From: Lachnospiraceae bacterium
GTDB taxonomy: Bacteria; Bacillota_A; Clostridia; Lachnospirales; Lachnospiraceae
Length of the DNA stretch: 64,000 nucleotides
Reading direction: 5' to 3'
NCBI GenBank assembly: GCA_017516285.1
Contig: JAFXDD010000028.1
Location: 1 to 64,000, forward strand
Under the pieces are notes generated by a model that worked only from the letters and a program-made list of their open reading frames with translations, had not been told where the DNA came from and ran no database searches. The position numbers were made by a program, and so were the translations under genes. Below are positions 52,148 through 59,971 of this stretch, one piece after another. The first letter of the stretch is position 1. Each line of letters starts with the position of its first letter.

Positions 52148-53164
52148 TTAATTTCCAGATACCTCAATACCATGTGCTGCTAACAAAGCCTTTAGGCGAG
52201 CATTCTCTGCCTTGGTATCCGTAAGCTCTGCCTTGGTATCCGTAAGCTCTGCCTTGGTATCCGTAAGCTCCACCTTGATGTCGGCAAGCTCTGCCTTTGC
52301 CTGAGCCACCTCTGCCTGTGCCGCCTGTACATCAATCTTTTCCATATTCGCCCACAGATATCCCATATTTCGCGTCCTCACTTTCTTTACACATTCCTCG
52401 GTGTCCTGTCTGGATAGGTTGAGCTTGGTACACAATGCCTGCATAACCATTGCAATAATATCAATAACTGCCTCCGGAGATTCCCTAACAATACGATTAA
52501 TTTCATCATCCGGAATATGCACAAATTCACTTAAATCGGCCTTCGTCTGAATCTTATTTAAGAGCATAATCAGGGACATTTCATCCTTGCGTTCCAGAAG
52601 CTCCTTATTGCTATATTTGTGATTATCGACCAAGCAGTATGTAAAATCCGGAATATACTCCTCAAAAAGCTCATGCATGAAAATGCGATCCTTTAAGTGC
52701 ATTGGTGCAGTCCAGGTATCGCTGCCCTCGTGATAAACCACAGGCAAAATGGGTGGATATCGGAACTCCTTGGTCTTCACCTTGTCCTTATAGTCTGTGC
52801 CGAACTGCTTCTCATACTCTGCCCAGATACAGGTCATATACTTTAGTAGCTGTATAACTACATTATACTCCACTTCGGTCTTATGTTCAATAAGCGAAAT
52901 TAGAAAAATTTCAGATTTTTCACCATTTTCATTGCGAATGTGGATTTTTTTGACTGTATCAGCCTCAAATTCCACACCGAAGTAGGATATGAAGCGGTCG
53001 GTGTAATCCTCAATATCCTCAGGTTTGATATCTTTCACCATAGGATGATTCACGTAGTTTCTGAGAAACTGACAACAGAGCACCGGATTTTTAAAAATTG
53101 TTTTGCTCTTAATGTCATTGGTGGGAGCCTTGGACTCCTGTTTTAAAGTTTGATTATTTGACAT
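52148..53164 (-). CDS. Rpn/PD-(D/E)XK family nuclease with C-terminal heptad repeats
   Basis: A 338-residue protein of the recombination-promoting nuclease (Rpn, YhgA-like, PDDEXK) group. The N-terminal half carries the fold: FGVEFEADTVKKIHIRN, then the catalytic-type strand IFLISLIEHKTEVEYNV (E-x-K about 92), PILPVVYHEG (about 140). The C-terminal 60 residues are a predicted coiled coil made of AELTDTK-type heptads, encoded by 21-base exact repeats. Family members are expanded in Clostridia and loosely tied to mobile DNA; no transposon ends are seen. A GGAGG site precedes the ATG. Confidence 0.85.
   Translation of the reverse strand: MSNNQTLKQESKAPTNDIKSKTIFKNPVLCCQFLRNYVNHPMVKDIKPEDIEDYTDRFISYFGVEFEADTVKKIHIRNENGEKSEIFLISLIEHKTEVEYNVVIQLLKYMTCIWAEYEKQFGTDYKDKVKTKEFRYPPILPVVYHEGSDTWTAPMHLKDRIFMHELFEEYIPDFTYCLVDNHKYSNKELLERKDEMSLIMLLNKIQTKADLSEFVHIPDDEINRIVRESPEAVIDIIAMVMQALCTKLNLSRQDTEECVKKVRTRNMGYLWANMEKIDVQAAQAEVAQAKAELADIKVELTDTKAELTDTKAELTDTKAENARLKALLAAHGIEVSGN
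52205..52282. repeat. 21-base tandem repeat inside the Rpn-like gene
   Basis: The unit CCGTAAGCTCTGCCTTGGTAT occurs in three near-exact copies, then continues in degenerate form (CCACCTTGATGTCGGCAAGCTC). Each unit encodes one heptad of the coiled coil, so copy number changes would lengthen the coil without a frameshift. Confidence 0.85.
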
Positions 53165-53252
53165 GATAGTCCTCCTTTTACAGGTATTTGTTTATGAATA
53201 AATTACCGGTATTTATCTCATGAGGCTATCATAGCATAATTTTTTGTAGGAC

Positions 53253-53272
53253 TTGGACGATATATCGTCCAA
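53253..53272. promoter_or_regulatory. perfect 20-base palindrome between divergent genes
   Basis: TTGGACGATATATCGTCCAA is perfectly self-complementary. It lies between the starts of the Rpn-like gene (minus) and the 40-residue membrane protein (plus), where a dimeric repressor could control one or both. No matching regulator is adjacent. A strong but unnamed operator candidate. Confidence 0.55.
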
Positions 53273-53320
53273 ATTGTAAACTTTTTATAAACATACTCTT
53301 TTCTTTTTTATGAAAACGTG

Positions 53321-53326
53321 TATAAT
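53321..53326 (+). promoter_or_regulatory. -10 box for the small membrane protein gene
   Basis: A perfect TATAAT lies about 40 bases before the start codon on the plus strand. The -35 at 17 bases is poor (TTTTCT), so the promoter may need help or be weak. Confidence 0.5.
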
Positions 53327-53367
53327 AGATAATAGAAATTTTGCACAGCCCGAAAGGAGTTTTATTT

Positions 53368-53490
53368 ATGTCAGAAATGTTTTTATTATTGGCCGGTGGG
53401 CTTGTAGTTATTATCATTGCAGTGGTTGTAGCTGTGGTTTCTTCTGTTGTTTCCGCTGTGGCAGCAGATACTGACGAGACAGAGATGTAA
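53368..53490 (+). CDS. 40-residue single-pass membrane protein
   Basis: One of only two plus-strand genes in the window. It encodes MSEMFLLLAGGLVVIIIAVV, then AVVSSVVSAVAADTDETEM: a short N-terminus, one long hydrophobic helix (about 4-33) and an acidic tail. GAAAGGAG lies eight bases before the ATG and a perfect terminator follows the stop, so I regard it as real despite its size. I do not recognise a family; small hydrophobic toxins and regulatory peptides look like this, but nothing shows such a role. Confidence 0.7.
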   Translation: MSEMFLLLAGGLVVIIIAVVVAVVSSVVSAVAADTDETEM

Positions 53491-53506
53491 TCCAATCATA
53501 GACAAT

Positions 53507-53550
53507 ATGAGCTACTTAGGCCTCTATGGAATAAGTAGCTCATTTTTTTA
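53507..53550 (+). terminator. intrinsic terminator of the small membrane protein gene
   Basis: ATGAGCTACTTA (53507-53518) and TAAGTAGCTCAT (53532-53543) form a perfect twelve-base-pair stem followed by TTTTTTA on the plus strand. It may also help stop minus-strand transcription from the M56 gene. Confidence 0.9.
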
Positions 53551-53570
53551 TACTGTTTATTCATTCCTTT

Positions 53571-56144
53571 TTAATCAGCAAAGCCCAGTCCGTCAAATAC
53601 TTCTCTGGAGTCTTTTCCACCCAGAGATGGGATTTTACCAAAAAACTCAACGCGTAGCCAACCTTTAGTACCATCTTCTGCCTCTAAGTAAATCCATTCC
53701 TTTAGGTCTGTTCTCACACAGTAGACATTTTGCGGCTTCATGGTAAATGCTTTACTTTCTTCATTTCTTTCCGCGTATACTGTCAGTGTCTCCTCTAATT
53801 TAATGTATCCTCCTTCCCAGCTCGTACCATCATCAGAATATCTTTCTGTATACTGATAATACTCATAAACTTCATCATCTCTTAAAACAATCTGCTTACC
53901 ATCCCAAATCCAGTATCCTTTAATAAACTGAGTCTCAATCATATCCGCACGGTAAGAACAGATAATTACTCCTTCTTGGTCTATTTCAAGCTCCAACAAA
54001 TCTCCGGCCACATACCCAGCTTCATGAACCTGTTGCTTTGCGGCATCAAATTTGTAAAAAGTAGTAAGTGGATCTGAACTAGGGCCATCGTCGTATACTG
54101 CTAACAATATAGTTTCTCCGTCCGGTGAAAAGGTCATTACCTGCGGTCTGACTGTATCCCCATATTTCTCAAAATAAACGTCGTTTACTCTAATTCTATA
54201 ATCGCTGCGTAACCGTGAGCCATCATACCCATCCACTGCCTCCAGATATATCCTCTCCGCCTTTCCGTCTCCGTCCAAATCCAGATTTCCTGCGGTATCA
54301 TTTTCCTCGGTTACATCCATGCATAGGATTTCTCCTGCCAGAATGCGCGCTCTGGCGTTCTCCGGCAGAACGGTAGTCCCCTCGGTATTCTTCGGATAGA
54401 AATAGTCCTCTATCTTCCACTCTGCTCCGGTACCTGACGCCTGCAATGCAAAAGTATCAAAGGCATATCTCCAGGTTCTGGAATCTTCTTGATAAAGATA
54501 GCAAGACTCCGGATTATCCACTACATTTAGCAGTCGGCCCTTCACTCCTGCTCTTCTCAGAAATTTCTGCAGTTCCTCTTCTACCAGTAATACCTGCTCT
54601 ACCATGGCAATATATTCTGCGGAAAGCTGCTGTCCTTCCAATTCAGCCACATTGACCACATCATATATGGCCTCATTAGATGCTACAACGATAGGTTCCT
54701 TACCACTTTCAAAGAAAAGCAATTCATACCAGAAACGGCCTTTGCCGTCACTCACCTCATTATCATATCTAAGCAGGCAAGGAGCATACGCAGCGTTATA
54801 GGTATAATTACAAACTGCCAAATTTCCCTTTACCCCGTCTTTACCGGAGAATGCCGCCTCCCATAAAATCACTTCTGCCGGATTATCTTCACCGCCATCC
54901 TGCTGCTCTGCTTCTGCATCCTCAAGACCGCTGGCTCCATCCAACACCTTAGCCGTAATTTCCAGCTCCCCATTCCAGATTTGTTCTAAAATTTCAGCCT
55001 CTGTCAACCCCAAAACATATTCTGCAGCCACTCCAAACACAATCTGTTCGTCCACATCATAGCCGGTCAAGTCCACCTGATACTGCCTCAACTGATGCAT
55101 CACCTTATCCTGGATAACCTCTTCTTCCCCTGCTCTCTTTGTCAGAAAAGCTACGGTTAATATCATTATCAATACTACTGCAAAGCCGGAGACTATTTTC
55201 CATGTCTTTTTAAATTTCATTATATTGCAGATTCTACTCTTTACATCTCCTTCGTCGAAGGCAATAGGTGCGCTAAGTAAAGACCTTTTGCCGGAGGATA
55301 AAGTCAACAAGGCTGCAGCATAGTCCTTTTTGCGCTCCAGACCAAGCTGATAAATAGTCTCTTCATCACATGCCATTTCCATATCCTTTACCACAAACCC
55401 AAAAGCGACCCAGGACAACGGATTAAACCAATGCAGAGTAGAAATGCACAATGCAAGCATCTTCTTTAGCGGATCCTTTCTGCGAATGTGAGTTTTCTCA
55501 TGAGCCAGTACATACTCCATACTTTCCTCAGGCATAGTAGACGGCAAATAAATACGCGGCTTTATTATCCCCAAAACAAACGGTACCTCAATATCATCCG
55601 CAAGGTAAATATTGTCTGCGTTGCATATACTGCATACCAAATTCCTGCGCAGTTTAACATAGGATACCACGTTATATGTAAAAAGACTTAACACCCCTAC
55701 CAGCCAGATATAACCCAAAATGGTATAAAGTGATGGTGCTGTATGTGCGGGCTCGACATTCTTCCACGCTGTATTATTAAAGTTTACTTCATCGGTTACA
55801 ACATTTCCATCATTAGAAACTGCATCCGTTGCTATACTCTGCATCTGCTCAGACGGTACACCTTCCATTATTGGCTCTTTCGGCGCATGCTCTTGCAAAT
55901 CCTCTATTTGCTGTTTATCCTGCATCTCTTCTATCTGCATACGTGCCGTCGTCTGCCAAAAGCCAAATTCACTTTCCAATTTCCACGAACATACCATGCA
56001 CAAATAAGGCAATATCCACAAGATACACATATATTTCTTAGGAACACGCATCCGATCAAATACTAACCGCACCAGCAAAACTACACCAATAACTATACCT
56101 GCCTGAAAACTCATTGTACCTAACTGCGTTATAAATTTACCCAT
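53571..56144 (-). CDS. BlaR1/MecR1-type M56 metallopeptidase sensor
   Basis: An 857-residue membrane protein. The N-terminal part has helices at about 10-60, 140-165 and 325-345 and a cytosolic zinc protease with the motif LAHEKTHIRRKDPLKKM (HExxH about 215) and the glutamate in MEMACDEETIYQLG, typical of M56/BlaR1. In BlaR1 this protease is switched on by a ligand and removes the repressor BlaI. The extracellular C-terminus here (about 350-857) has no beta-lactam-binding domain that I can recognise; it ends in an SH3-like region. BlaI-like operators flank its promoter, but no blaI is next to it. Confidence 0.88.
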   Translation of the reverse strand: MGKFITQLGTMSFQAGIVIGVVLLVRLVFDRMRVPKKYMCILWILPYLCMVCSWKLESEFGFWQTTARMQIEEMQDKQQIEDLQEHAPKEPIMEGVPSEQMQSIATDAVSNDGNVVTDEVNFNNTAWKNVEPAHTAPSLYTILGYIWLVGVLSLFTYNVVSYVKLRRNLVCSICNADNIYLADDIEVPFVLGIIKPRIYLPSTMPEESMEYVLAHEKTHIRRKDPLKKMLALCISTLHWFNPLSWVAFGFVVKDMEMACDEETIYQLGLERKKDYAAALLTLSSGKRSLLSAPIAFDEGDVKSRICNIMKFKKTWKIVSGFAVVLIMILTVAFLTKRAGEEEVIQDKVMHQLRQYQVDLTGYDVDEQIVFGVAAEYVLGLTEAEILEQIWNGELEITAKVLDGASGLEDAEAEQQDGGEDNPAEVILWEAAFSGKDGVKGNLAVCNYTYNAAYAPCLLRYDNEVSDGKGRFWYELLFFESGKEPIVVASNEAIYDVVNVAELEGQQLSAEYIAMVEQVLLVEEELQKFLRRAGVKGRLLNVVDNPESCYLYQEDSRTWRYAFDTFALQASGTGAEWKIEDYFYPKNTEGTTVLPENARARILAGEILCMDVTEENDTAGNLDLDGDGKAERIYLEAVDGYDGSRLRSDYRIRVNDVYFEKYGDTVRPQVMTFSPDGETILLAVYDDGPSSDPLTTFYKFDAAKQQVHEAGYVAGDLLELEIDQEGVIICSYRADMIETQFIKGYWIWDGKQIVLRDDEVYEYYQYTERYSDDGTSWEGGYIKLEETLTVYAERNEESKAFTMKPQNVYCVRTDLKEWIYLEAEDGTKGWLRVEFFGKIPSLGGKDSREVFDGLGFAD

Positions 56145-56228
56145 AAATCCTCCCCTCTGAGGCTTTAACCCTCAAGCTTTGCCGTAAACAGATGCCTAGC
56201 TTTTATACTATGCAACATTTACGCTCGT

Positions 56229-56284
56229 TCTACACATAGTAGACTTTCTACATTCATTCTACAATTAGTAGAACTTTTTGTCAA
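56229..56284 (-). promoter_or_regulatory. M56 gene promoter with two BlaI-like operators
   Basis: On the minus strand TTGACA (56279-56284) and TAGAAT (56256-56261) are 17 apart. A dyad TTCTAC-N5-GTAGAA (56257-56273) occupies the spacer and -10, and a second dyad TCTAC-N5-GTAGA (56229-56243) follows the start, with a half site between them. The TACta...taGTA-type arms resemble BlaI/MecI operators. A repressor here would block transcription. Confidence 0.7.
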
Positions 56285-56308
56285 TAGACAGAAATAATTT
56301 TTTTAATC

Positions 56309-56337
56309 TTTACACCCGTCGCCCCTTTTAGTATAAT
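56309..56337 (+). promoter_or_regulatory. promoter of the 45-codon plus-strand gene
   Basis: TTTACA (56309-56314) and TATAAT (56332-56337), spacing 17, on the plus strand. It diverges from the M56 promoter, with about 25 bases between the two -35 boxes. Confidence 0.75.
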
Positions 56338-56375
56338 ATTCTTGTAAATACGTACAACAAAGGACGGTACCGAAA

Positions 56376-56513
56376 GTGAATGAGGATATGACACGCTTAG
56401 AACTACTTACTTTATTATTATCTTTAAAAGCATTGCTTGAAAGTGGAAATAACGAAAAGGCACTGGAACTAATTAATGAGGTAATCTCAGAAGCAAAAAG
56501 GAAGGAAAACTAA
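56376..56513 (+). CDS. 45-residue helical protein
   Basis: A short plus-strand gene starting at GTG 56376 (VNEDMTRLELLTLLLSLKAL, then LESGNNEKALELINEVISEA and KRKEN). AAAGGA lies about eleven bases before the GTG; an in-frame ATG four codons later is a less likely start. The sequence is two amphipathic helices. I recall similar tiny proteins in Lachnospiraceae but no function. A good promoter supports expression. It sits divergently from the M56 sensor, a position often taken by regulators, though it has no DNA-binding motif. Confidence 0.6.
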   Translation: MNEDMTRLELLTLLLSLKALLESGNNEKALELINEVISEAKRKEN

Positions 56514-56573
56514 CTAATTTTGTAACCCGTAAACCAGAGTGTAAAGTCTTATAATATTCACAAAAACAAGGTA

Positions 56574-56602
56574 TAGCCCCAAAAACAGCTATACCTTGTT
56601 TA
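56574..56602 (-). terminator. intrinsic terminator after htpG
   Basis: AACAAGGTATAG and CTATACCTTGTT form a twelve-base-pair perfect stem with a twelve-base loop. On the minus strand it continues into TTTTTG, as expected for the end of htpG, about 20 bases past its stop. Confidence 0.8.
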
Positions 56603-56620
56603 TACATATTAATTTCTCAC

Positions 56621-58672
56621 TTACTGCAACAACTTCATCATAATATCATTGCTTCTGGTCACAAACTTCGCCATGTCCTCAGCTTCCAACGGACCATGCT
56701 GCAGCTTTGCCAAATCGTAAAGCTGTTCGCAAATCATCTTGGTATCGTCGCCGTCCTCGTGCGTGAGAACGTAATCAACCAACGGATGGCCTGCGTTCAG
56801 TACCAAGGTCTCGCCTTCCTTGCCGAACATGCCCATGTCCATGCCATTTGCGGCATACATGCGCATCATATCCTGCATACGACGTGCTTCCTCAGATACA
56901 GTAATCATAGAAGCAATCTTGGAGTTACGAAGCTTTTCTACCTTTACGGTAATGTTGTCCTTTTTGATGGCTTTTTTCATAATCTTGCCTACAAGCTCCG
57001 TTTTATTTGCAAGGTCTTCCGCTGTCTTCTTGCTGGTCTTGGCCTTTAAGCTGTCAGTCAGGTCTGCATCGATACGCATAAACTTGATGCCCTGGTTCTT
57101 CATCTCCAGCTGAGAGATAAACGGCTGGTCAATGTTGTGATTTAAAATCACGGCATCCATCTTAGCAGCCTTAAACATCTTGATATACTGAGACTGCTGA
57201 CGCTCATCTGTTACGTAATAGATGGTCTTTTCCTTCTTTTCGTCCTCAGAATCCTCTACTGCATCATCCTCCATACCTGCAGTCTCCGGCTCAATGACCT
57301 CTGCCTCTACTTTATTGCCCTCTTCGTCTAAAGCAGCTTCCTCTGCATCCACAGGCTTAACCTCCAGACACTCAGGCAAGGTCATATACTCTCCGTCCAG
57401 ATTCTTGAAAAGAATATAATCCGTCATTTTCTCACAGAACTTGTCGTCCTTTAAGCAGCCAAACTTAATAAACGGGCTGATATCATCCCAGTACTTCTCA
57501 TACTCTTCCTTTTCAGTCTTGCACATACCGGACAGCTTGTCTGCCACCTTTTTGGTAATGTAATCGCTGATTTTCTTTACGAAACCATCATTCTGTAAAG
57601 CGGAGCGGCTTACATTAAGCGGTAAATCAGGACAGTCAATCACGCCCTTAAGAAGCATCAGAAACTCCGGAATAACTTCCTTGATATTGTCGGCAATAAA
57701 TACCTGATTGTTGTAAAGCTTAATGGTACCCTCAATAGAATCGTACTCCGTATTAATCTTAGGGAAGTACAAAATACCCTTCAGATTGAATGGATAATCC
57801 ATATTTAAATGAATCCAGAACAATGGCTCCTTGTAATCATGGAATACAGTTCTGTAAAATGCCAGGTAATCTTCCTTGCTGCACTCACTTGGGCTCTTGG
57901 TCCACAGTGGATGTGTTTCATTCAATAATTCAGGACGTCTTTTGATTTTCAGCTTGTCCTCTTCGCCTTCTTTCTCAGCCTTGATGGTCTCAACCACCAC
58001 GTCATCAGCAAGCTTTTCCTCTAACTTAATGGTCTGGGTCTGAGTGTCATTTGCCTTTGATAAATAAATCTCCATCGGCATGAAAGAGCAATACTTCTTA
58101 ATAACTTCTCTTGCCTTGTACTCATTACAGAATTCCAGACAGTCTTCATTCAAATACAAGGTAATGGTGGTACCAACCTCAGCCTTATCACCCTCTGTCA
58201 TTTCGAACTCAGTGCCGCCATCGCACTCCCAGTGTACTGCCTTAGCACCTTCCTGATAAGATAAGGTATCAATATGTACCTCATCTGCTACCATAAATGC
58301 AGAATAGAAACCTAAACCGAAGTGACCGATAATCTGGTCCTCATTTGTCTTGTCCTTATACTTCTCGATAAAATCAGTTGCACCGGAAAAAGCAATCTGA
58401 TTGATATACTCCTCAACCTCTGCTGCGGTCATACCCAGACCATTATCCTTAATAGTCAAGGTCTTGTTCTCAGGGTCTACAATAGCATCAATACGTCCCT
58501 TAAACTCATCCGGCAAAGTATACTCGCCCATCATGTCTAATTTTTTAAGCTTGGTAATAGCATCACAGCCATTACTGATTAATTCACGATAAAAAATGTC
58601 GTGGTCACTGTAAAGCCACTTTTTAATAATTGGAAAAATATTTTCACTGTTGATAGATAAACTACCTTTCAT
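56621..58672 (-). CDS. htpG: molecular chaperone HtpG (Hsp90)
   Basis: Bacterial Hsp90, an ATP-driven chaperone. The 683-residue protein has the GHKL ATP site: FYRELISNGCDAITKLKKL (about 28), IKDNGLGMTAAEV (about 74), GHFGLGFYSAFMVAD (about 115), and the middle domain with NVSRSALQNDGFVKK (about 350). An acidic insertion rich in Glu and Asp (about 440-485) is longer than in Escherichia coli. A GGAGG site precedes the ATG, and a perfect CIRCE upstream implies HrcA control. Confidence 0.97.
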   Translation of the reverse strand: MKGSLSINSENIFPIIKKWLYSDHDIFYRELISNGCDAITKLKKLDMMGEYTLPDEFKGRIDAIVDPENKTLTIKDNGLGMTAAEVEEYINQIAFSGATDFIEKYKDKTNEDQIIGHFGLGFYSAFMVADEVHIDTLSYQEGAKAVHWECDGGTEFEMTEGDKAEVGTTITLYLNEDCLEFCNEYKAREVIKKYCSFMPMEIYLSKANDTQTQTIKLEEKLADDVVVETIKAEKEGEEDKLKIKRRPELLNETHPLWTKSPSECSKEDYLAFYRTVFHDYKEPLFWIHLNMDYPFNLKGILYFPKINTEYDSIEGTIKLYNNQVFIADNIKEVIPEFLMLLKGVIDCPDLPLNVSRSALQNDGFVKKISDYITKKVADKLSGMCKTEKEEYEKYWDDISPFIKFGCLKDDKFCEKMTDYILFKNLDGEYMTLPECLEVKPVDAEEAALDEEGNKVEAEVIEPETAGMEDDAVEDSEDEKKEKTIYYVTDERQQSQYIKMFKAAKMDAVILNHNIDQPFISQLEMKNQGIKFMRIDADLTDSLKAKTSKKTAEDLANKTELVGKIMKKAIKKDNITVKVEKLRNSKIASMITVSEEARRMQDMMRMYAANGMDMGMFGKEGETLVLNAGHPLVDYVLTHEDGDDTKMICEQLYDLAKLQHGPLEAEDMAKFVTRSNDIMMKLLQ

Positions 58673-58732
58673 GTCGTCGCCTCCAAAATTCTATAGAAAG
58701 TACTCGAGCGTCCTTTTCTGCTCACAATGCAT

Positions 58733-58761
58733 ATTGTAGTACGAACCGCAGATATTGTCAA
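58733..58761 (-). promoter_or_regulatory. htpG promoter
   Basis: TTGACA (58756-58761) and TACAAT (58733-58738) on the minus strand, spacing 17, about 60 bases before the htpG ATG. The CIRCE element ends seven bases before the -35. Confidence 0.85.
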
Positions 58762-58768
58762 CACTAAA

Positions 58769-58795
58769 TTAGCACTCTCAAGCCGAGAGTGCTAA
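58769..58795. promoter_or_regulatory. CIRCE element upstream of htpG
   Basis: TTAGCACTC-N9-GAGTGCTAA, a perfect HrcA operator. It lies just upstream of the htpG -35, not over the start as at groS. In Bacillus htpG is not under HrcA, so this wiring differs. Confidence 0.95.
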
Positions 58796-58840
58796 TTTTT
58801 AAGAATTGGTTTATATTTATTTTATAAATACAGAAATATA

Positions 58841-59917
58841 TTACTTGTTAGCTGCTACAAATTTACTGCCCAGCTCGCTTTCATAAATGCTAAAGAACTC
58901 CGCTGTATCCACCACACTGCTGTCCGGTAATGTCAGACTGTTAAAAAGCTCTGCATTTTCCTGCTTATTCAGCTGTGCCACAAATTGATTGTAGGTATCC
59001 CCAAAAACCTCCTGCTTGCGACTTACCAAAAGCTTCTCTTTATTTAAATCGGTCTGTTCTCTGTCCAAAGTAGAAACGCATTTGATAATGTGATAACCGT
59101 GACTGGTACGCACAATAGGCGCAATTTCATCCGTAGCCAGAGCATAGGCAGCTTCCTCAAAGGTCTCTTCCATATCACCCTTTCCAAAAGAATAGGTGCC
59201 CTTGGCATCCTCACTGTACTTAGAAATCAAAGCATCAAAGCTTTCTCCCTCTACCGCTGCAGCATGGATTTCTACCGCCTTTTCATAAAGCTTGCCGCAT
59301 TCTGCGTCACTGAGCTCCTGTCTGTTCCCATGCTCATCAACAGTATAGGTCTTTAACAGGATATGCTGCACCGTAATAATACGTGCTTCATCATCACTGA
59401 TTTCCGGGTTCACATCACGAATGAGATATGCATAAAGCTTGTCTGCCAAAAGCTTCTGGCAATAAAGCTCCTCTACCACTTCCCCCTTGGTAATACCCAG
59501 TGCCTCCTTCTCTGTATCAGAAAGACTGGCCAGATACTTCTGTGCTGCTGCCACCGCCGCTGCCTCTTCTTCCTCCGTCAATGTTACTTCATGCTCTTTT
59601 GCCAGTAAATACATAGCCTTTAGCCGTGAAAGCTGCGCCAATGCCAACTCTTTACAATTATCCAGCATGGTAGCCTGTTCATTGACAGGCATACTCCAAA
59701 GCTCCTCGCCATATACTGACTCGTACTGATTGGCAATATTGGTCAAATACAGCAAGAACTCTGTACCGGTGCCCCGCTCATTTCCAATGCGAAAAAGCTC
59801 GTCCGTGCCAAAGCCTGTGGTGAGAACCACCTTGCCATCTCCGCAGGCCGGCAAAACTCCTGCCATACATATTATCATTACAAATGCTAAAATCTTTTTT
59901 ATTCTCTTAAATTTCAT
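58841..59917 (-). CDS. PrsA-like peptidylprolyl isomerase lipoprotein
   Basis: A 358-residue extracytoplasmic foldase. The signal peptide ends in a lipobox (VLPACGDGK, Cys about 26). A SurA_N-like helical region (about 60-165) is followed by a parvulin/rotamase domain (ITVQHILLKTYT, about 183, to VRTSHGYHIIKCVSTLD, about 275). It would help secreted proteins fold outside the membrane. It lies between htpG and sbcC, on its own; no terminator with a good T tract is seen after it, the CIRCE dyad following about 45 bases on. Confidence 0.9.
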   Translation of the reverse strand: MKFKRIKKILAFVMIICMAGVLPACGDGKVVLTTGFGTDELFRIGNERGTGTEFLLYLTNIANQYESVYGEELWSMPVNEQATMLDNCKELALAQLSRLKAMYLLAKEHEVTLTEEEEAAAVAAAQKYLASLSDTEKEALGITKGEVVEELYCQKLLADKLYAYLIRDVNPEISDDEARIITVQHILLKTYTVDEHGNRQELSDAECGKLYEKAVEIHAAAVEGESFDALISKYSEDAKGTYSFGKGDMEETFEEAAYALATDEIAPIVRTSHGYHIIKCVSTLDREQTDLNKEKLLVSRKQEVFGDTYNQFVAQLNKQENAELFNSLTLPDSSVVDTAEFFSIYESELGSKFVAANK

Positions 59918-59971
59918 TTTACCTGTTACTTTCCTGACTGCATTCTAAAGACAATCATACTGCAATTTTCT

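Noticed and set aside
52148..53164. Active transposon
   Set aside because: Rpn-type proteins are sometimes labelled transposases, but there are no terminal inverted repeats or target duplications around the gene.
53229..53495. 88-codon minus-strand frame over the small membrane peptide gene
   Set aside because: No ribosome binding site, and the plus strand has a promoter box, ribosome binding site, start, stop and terminator in register.
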